Source: Incurvaria masculella (Eukaryota > Arthropoda > Insecta > Lepidoptera > Incurvariidae). Taken from it: a DNA stretch of 64,000 bases. Below, in pieces: positions 61,593 to 64,000 of this stretch. The stretch is from positions 3,162,001-3,226,000 of the forward strand of contig OX335657.1 of assembly GCA_946894095.1 (NCBI GenBank), given 5' to 3'. The notes under the pieces are model-generated. The model worked only from the letters and a program-made list of their open reading frames with translations, did not search any database and was not told the DNA's origin. The translations under genes were made by a program, and so were the position numbers. How positions within the stretch are numbered: the stretch's first letter is position 1; each line of letters begins with the position of its first letter.

Positions 61593-64000
61593 CACCACGT
61601 CATGTCAAGGTTCGATAACACATTTTATTTAAGACGGGAATAAAGAACAAACTTAAAAATACTTCACATGGATGCGATTTACCTCTGAGGCAGTCTCAGT
61701 TTCAGGGTATTAATTTTTATTCATACCCTGAGACAGAATATCGGTTGTTTAAGCTTCTAAAAGCCATAAAGAAGTAAGCTTGATATTGTTTTTATCCGTA
61801 AATTTAAGTATTCAACTTTATTTTCAGCATACACAAGCATAGATATTTTAAATATATGACTTTTTTAATCTTTATATTGAATAATAAAAAATAATTCATA
61901 ATTTAATAAAGATATTTACATTAAATTTGTCTTTCATCCAATCAATAAAGTCCAACGATATAAAAATGCTCTTTCTCATATTCTCGCATATTTAACCTGC
62001 ATTGCAAAATGTATTCTAGCAAAATAGTAGTAGCCAATAAATTATTGTGCGTAATCAAGCTAAATGCAGATATGCAGTGTTAAAAAGTGGTTCTTGAGTT
62101 ATAAGCGGACAGAAAAAAAGACAGGCACAATATACAGAGAGATGCTTGCGTCAGATTTTACAATAGCTAGTCACTTCGTGCAATGTAAATCAAAGATGGA
62201 AAATATTTTTACTATGCAGCGGATATATTTTAATAAAATATGCTATAATCAAAATTGGTATTTTAGCATTGATTATTAATTTTGGCTCCTATTTCCAATT
62301 CTAAATTATTGTTTATCATTACACTGTATTTTTTACTTTATATTGAATGCACGTTGTCTCTGTGAAAGCATTTTTTAATCCTCCTTAAAATACTAATATA
62401 ATTAAATATTAATTGCATCTATGTTCATGCCTTAAATTCTTTTATTTTCGTATTAGCTGGCGACCATGTTAAGTTCTTTTACGGTCGACCGGTGTGACAT
62501 AATTGAATACTCCACAACACAATAGAGAGCGCTGGCTCTCTATTTGTGAAATATGTCTTTGTGTACTTTGAGATAACGTAAAGGAAACTATATGCAGGTA
62601 AATCAATATATTAAATTACGTAAACACACATCAACGCATTAGAAGTAGCGTTGGTCCTGTCTTTGAATAAAGATTGAATGGACAATTGTATGATAATATT
62701 TTTTGTTGTGGCACTAAATCATATAAGTGGTCCCACTGCATTTCTTCCCGCGCATGTCGTAAGAGACGACTGAAGATTTGTCATTCGTAGTTAGGAGATA
62801 ATGTAAAACTCGCAGAAAACTGTGGTACTACGACTTTCTAACCAGCGTCATCTCCTGTCACTGCCAGAACTAGTTACACCGTCATTTAAATTTCGCCTAA
62901 TTAGGCGTAACGAAAACGTTACATTTAGACTTTCAATTAAGTAATGTCAATGCAAATAAAAAAGTATCATTGATATTTATTGCTTTCTATTTAAAGTATT
63001 CTGAAATATGAATTGCAAAGCTTATTATGTAATAGTATAATGTTAGACATTGAAAACATTAAGAAATTGACTGGCAAAATTTCAAACCCCAAAATTGCAA
63101 ACAAAAAAAAAATGCAGTTACGAAAAATTTATTAAAAACGAATATCTGACTAAAACATAGTCAGAATTTCAACCTTGTAACGACGTAATCAAAATTATTG
63201 TAGTATAACATTTTTATTTCATAAGAATTATTTTATTTTATTTTCCAATCTAATAATTGAACTTATTTTAACTTTTACTTTAAACTACTGTTTTATTCTT
63301 GAGAATTCTATCGATGCCTTGTTATTTGATCTAATATAAATTGTTGTGACAAATATCCTGACAATTCAATTGATGCTATAAATGTATTATTCATTGTTTT
63401 ATTTTTATGTTTACTATATTTTCTTTGTTTTTTGTTACCTTCTTTTTTTACTCTTGCCTTGCTAATTGTGTAAAATTTAAGCATAGTTATAGTTTTTCGC
63501 GTAATTATTTAACAATCTAGACAAAAGTGAACATCTTGCCATGGTAACGCTAGATAATAAACTTTTTATTCTTTAATTTTATGAAATTTAAATTTTTGAC
63601 GATTTCAAGTGTTACCTGCGTCCTAAAGGAGGACAAATACATACATACAACAACACTGGCATGATGATAGCAACCAATTTCTCGCTTTTAATCAATGACG
63701 ATAGTAATGGGCACCTCGTTCTGGACTAATTAATGATCCACTCAATCGCCCTTTATTGTTTGGGAATAGCGAAAATTCGTACCAATCTCTTGGCCCCGAT
63801 GAGGTGGCAATTACGACAAAGAAAGCCGTTGATTTACGAAGACAAGTTTATAACGAGCTTTTTATTTCCGAAATAAATCAGGCACAAATCCGGCGCATAA
63901 TGAACTGGTGGGCGGAGTTTTATAGCCGAATATACTACGCAATTATAGAAATCACCCTTATGTCTATGGCGATAAGAGTGAGAACATTTTTTTGTTCACT
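61593..64000. other. AT-rich, no gene or repeat family recognised
   Basis: About 2.4 kb without recognised elements. There is a hairpin near 61694-61732 ('tcagggtat' facing 'ataccctga'). The last ~320 bp (63680-64000) are of mixed composition with homeodomain-like TAAT sites ('gactaattaatgatccactc') and no open frame. This end looks most like single-copy, possibly regulatory, sequence. Confidence 0.35.

Overview
The window looks like a non-coding, transposon-saturated stretch of an insect nuclear genome, most likely a moth or butterfly. I infer this from the high A+T, the lack of bacterial gene organisation, and the repeat types: non-LTR retrotransposons, tRNA- and 5S-derived SINEs, TTAA- and TA-flanked MITEs, mariner and DUF4817-type transposases, and many copies of a (GGAC)n-bearing repeat that I associate with Lepidoptera. 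I found no convincing host protein-coding gene. The only long intact reading frame is the reverse transcriptase of a non-LTR element.

Layout. 0-9 kb: SINE and MITE copies, a Penelope-like remnant with a hammerhead-like motif (4.7-5.1 kb), a candidate TATA/E-box promoter (7.4 kb), and two TTAA elements that abut on one shared TTAA (8.5 kb). 9-20 kb: a 5'-truncated copy of the resident LINE (10.9 kb), a LINE fragment that split a SINE (12.0-13.5 kb), a foldback element (15.8 kb) and a decayed mariner (17.7-18.5 kb). 20-34 kb: nested SINEs and MITEs, two LINE pseudogenes (28-29 kb) and a DUF4817-type DNA transposon inserted at a TA inside another SINE (32.5-33.7 kb). 34.2-39.9 kb: a nearly full-length non-LTR element on the minus strand, with an intact endonuclease/RT frame and a PHD-finger/FP-like ORF1 broken by one stop. 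40-64 kb: further MITEs and SINEs, a tRNA-like sequence inside an inverted-repeat element (51.1 kb), a 692-bp palindromic MITE (58.8 kb), then about 2.5 kb of AT-rich sequence with nothing recognised.

Family labels (A to S) are mine, for cross-reference. A is the (GGAC)n repeat. B is a SINE whose body is joined to either a 5S-rRNA-like or a tRNA-like head. C is a CRE-bearing MITE. E is a tRNA-like sequence in inverted repeats. F is a ~550-bp TIR element. G and H are TTAA MITEs. I is a ~170-bp element with a hammerhead-like string. J is a tRNA-Leu-like SINE. K is a palindromic element. L is a LINE 3' tail. N and R are small inverted-repeat elements. P is a foldback element. Q is an older repeat that serves as an empty site for C. 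S is the 692-bp MITE. The most notable points are the two interchangeable RNA-gene heads on SINE family B, the ordered nested insertions that date the families relative to each other, and an intact-looking LINE with a dispersed 3' copy 24 kb away. All boundaries were read by eye and may be off by several bases; no database search was run.
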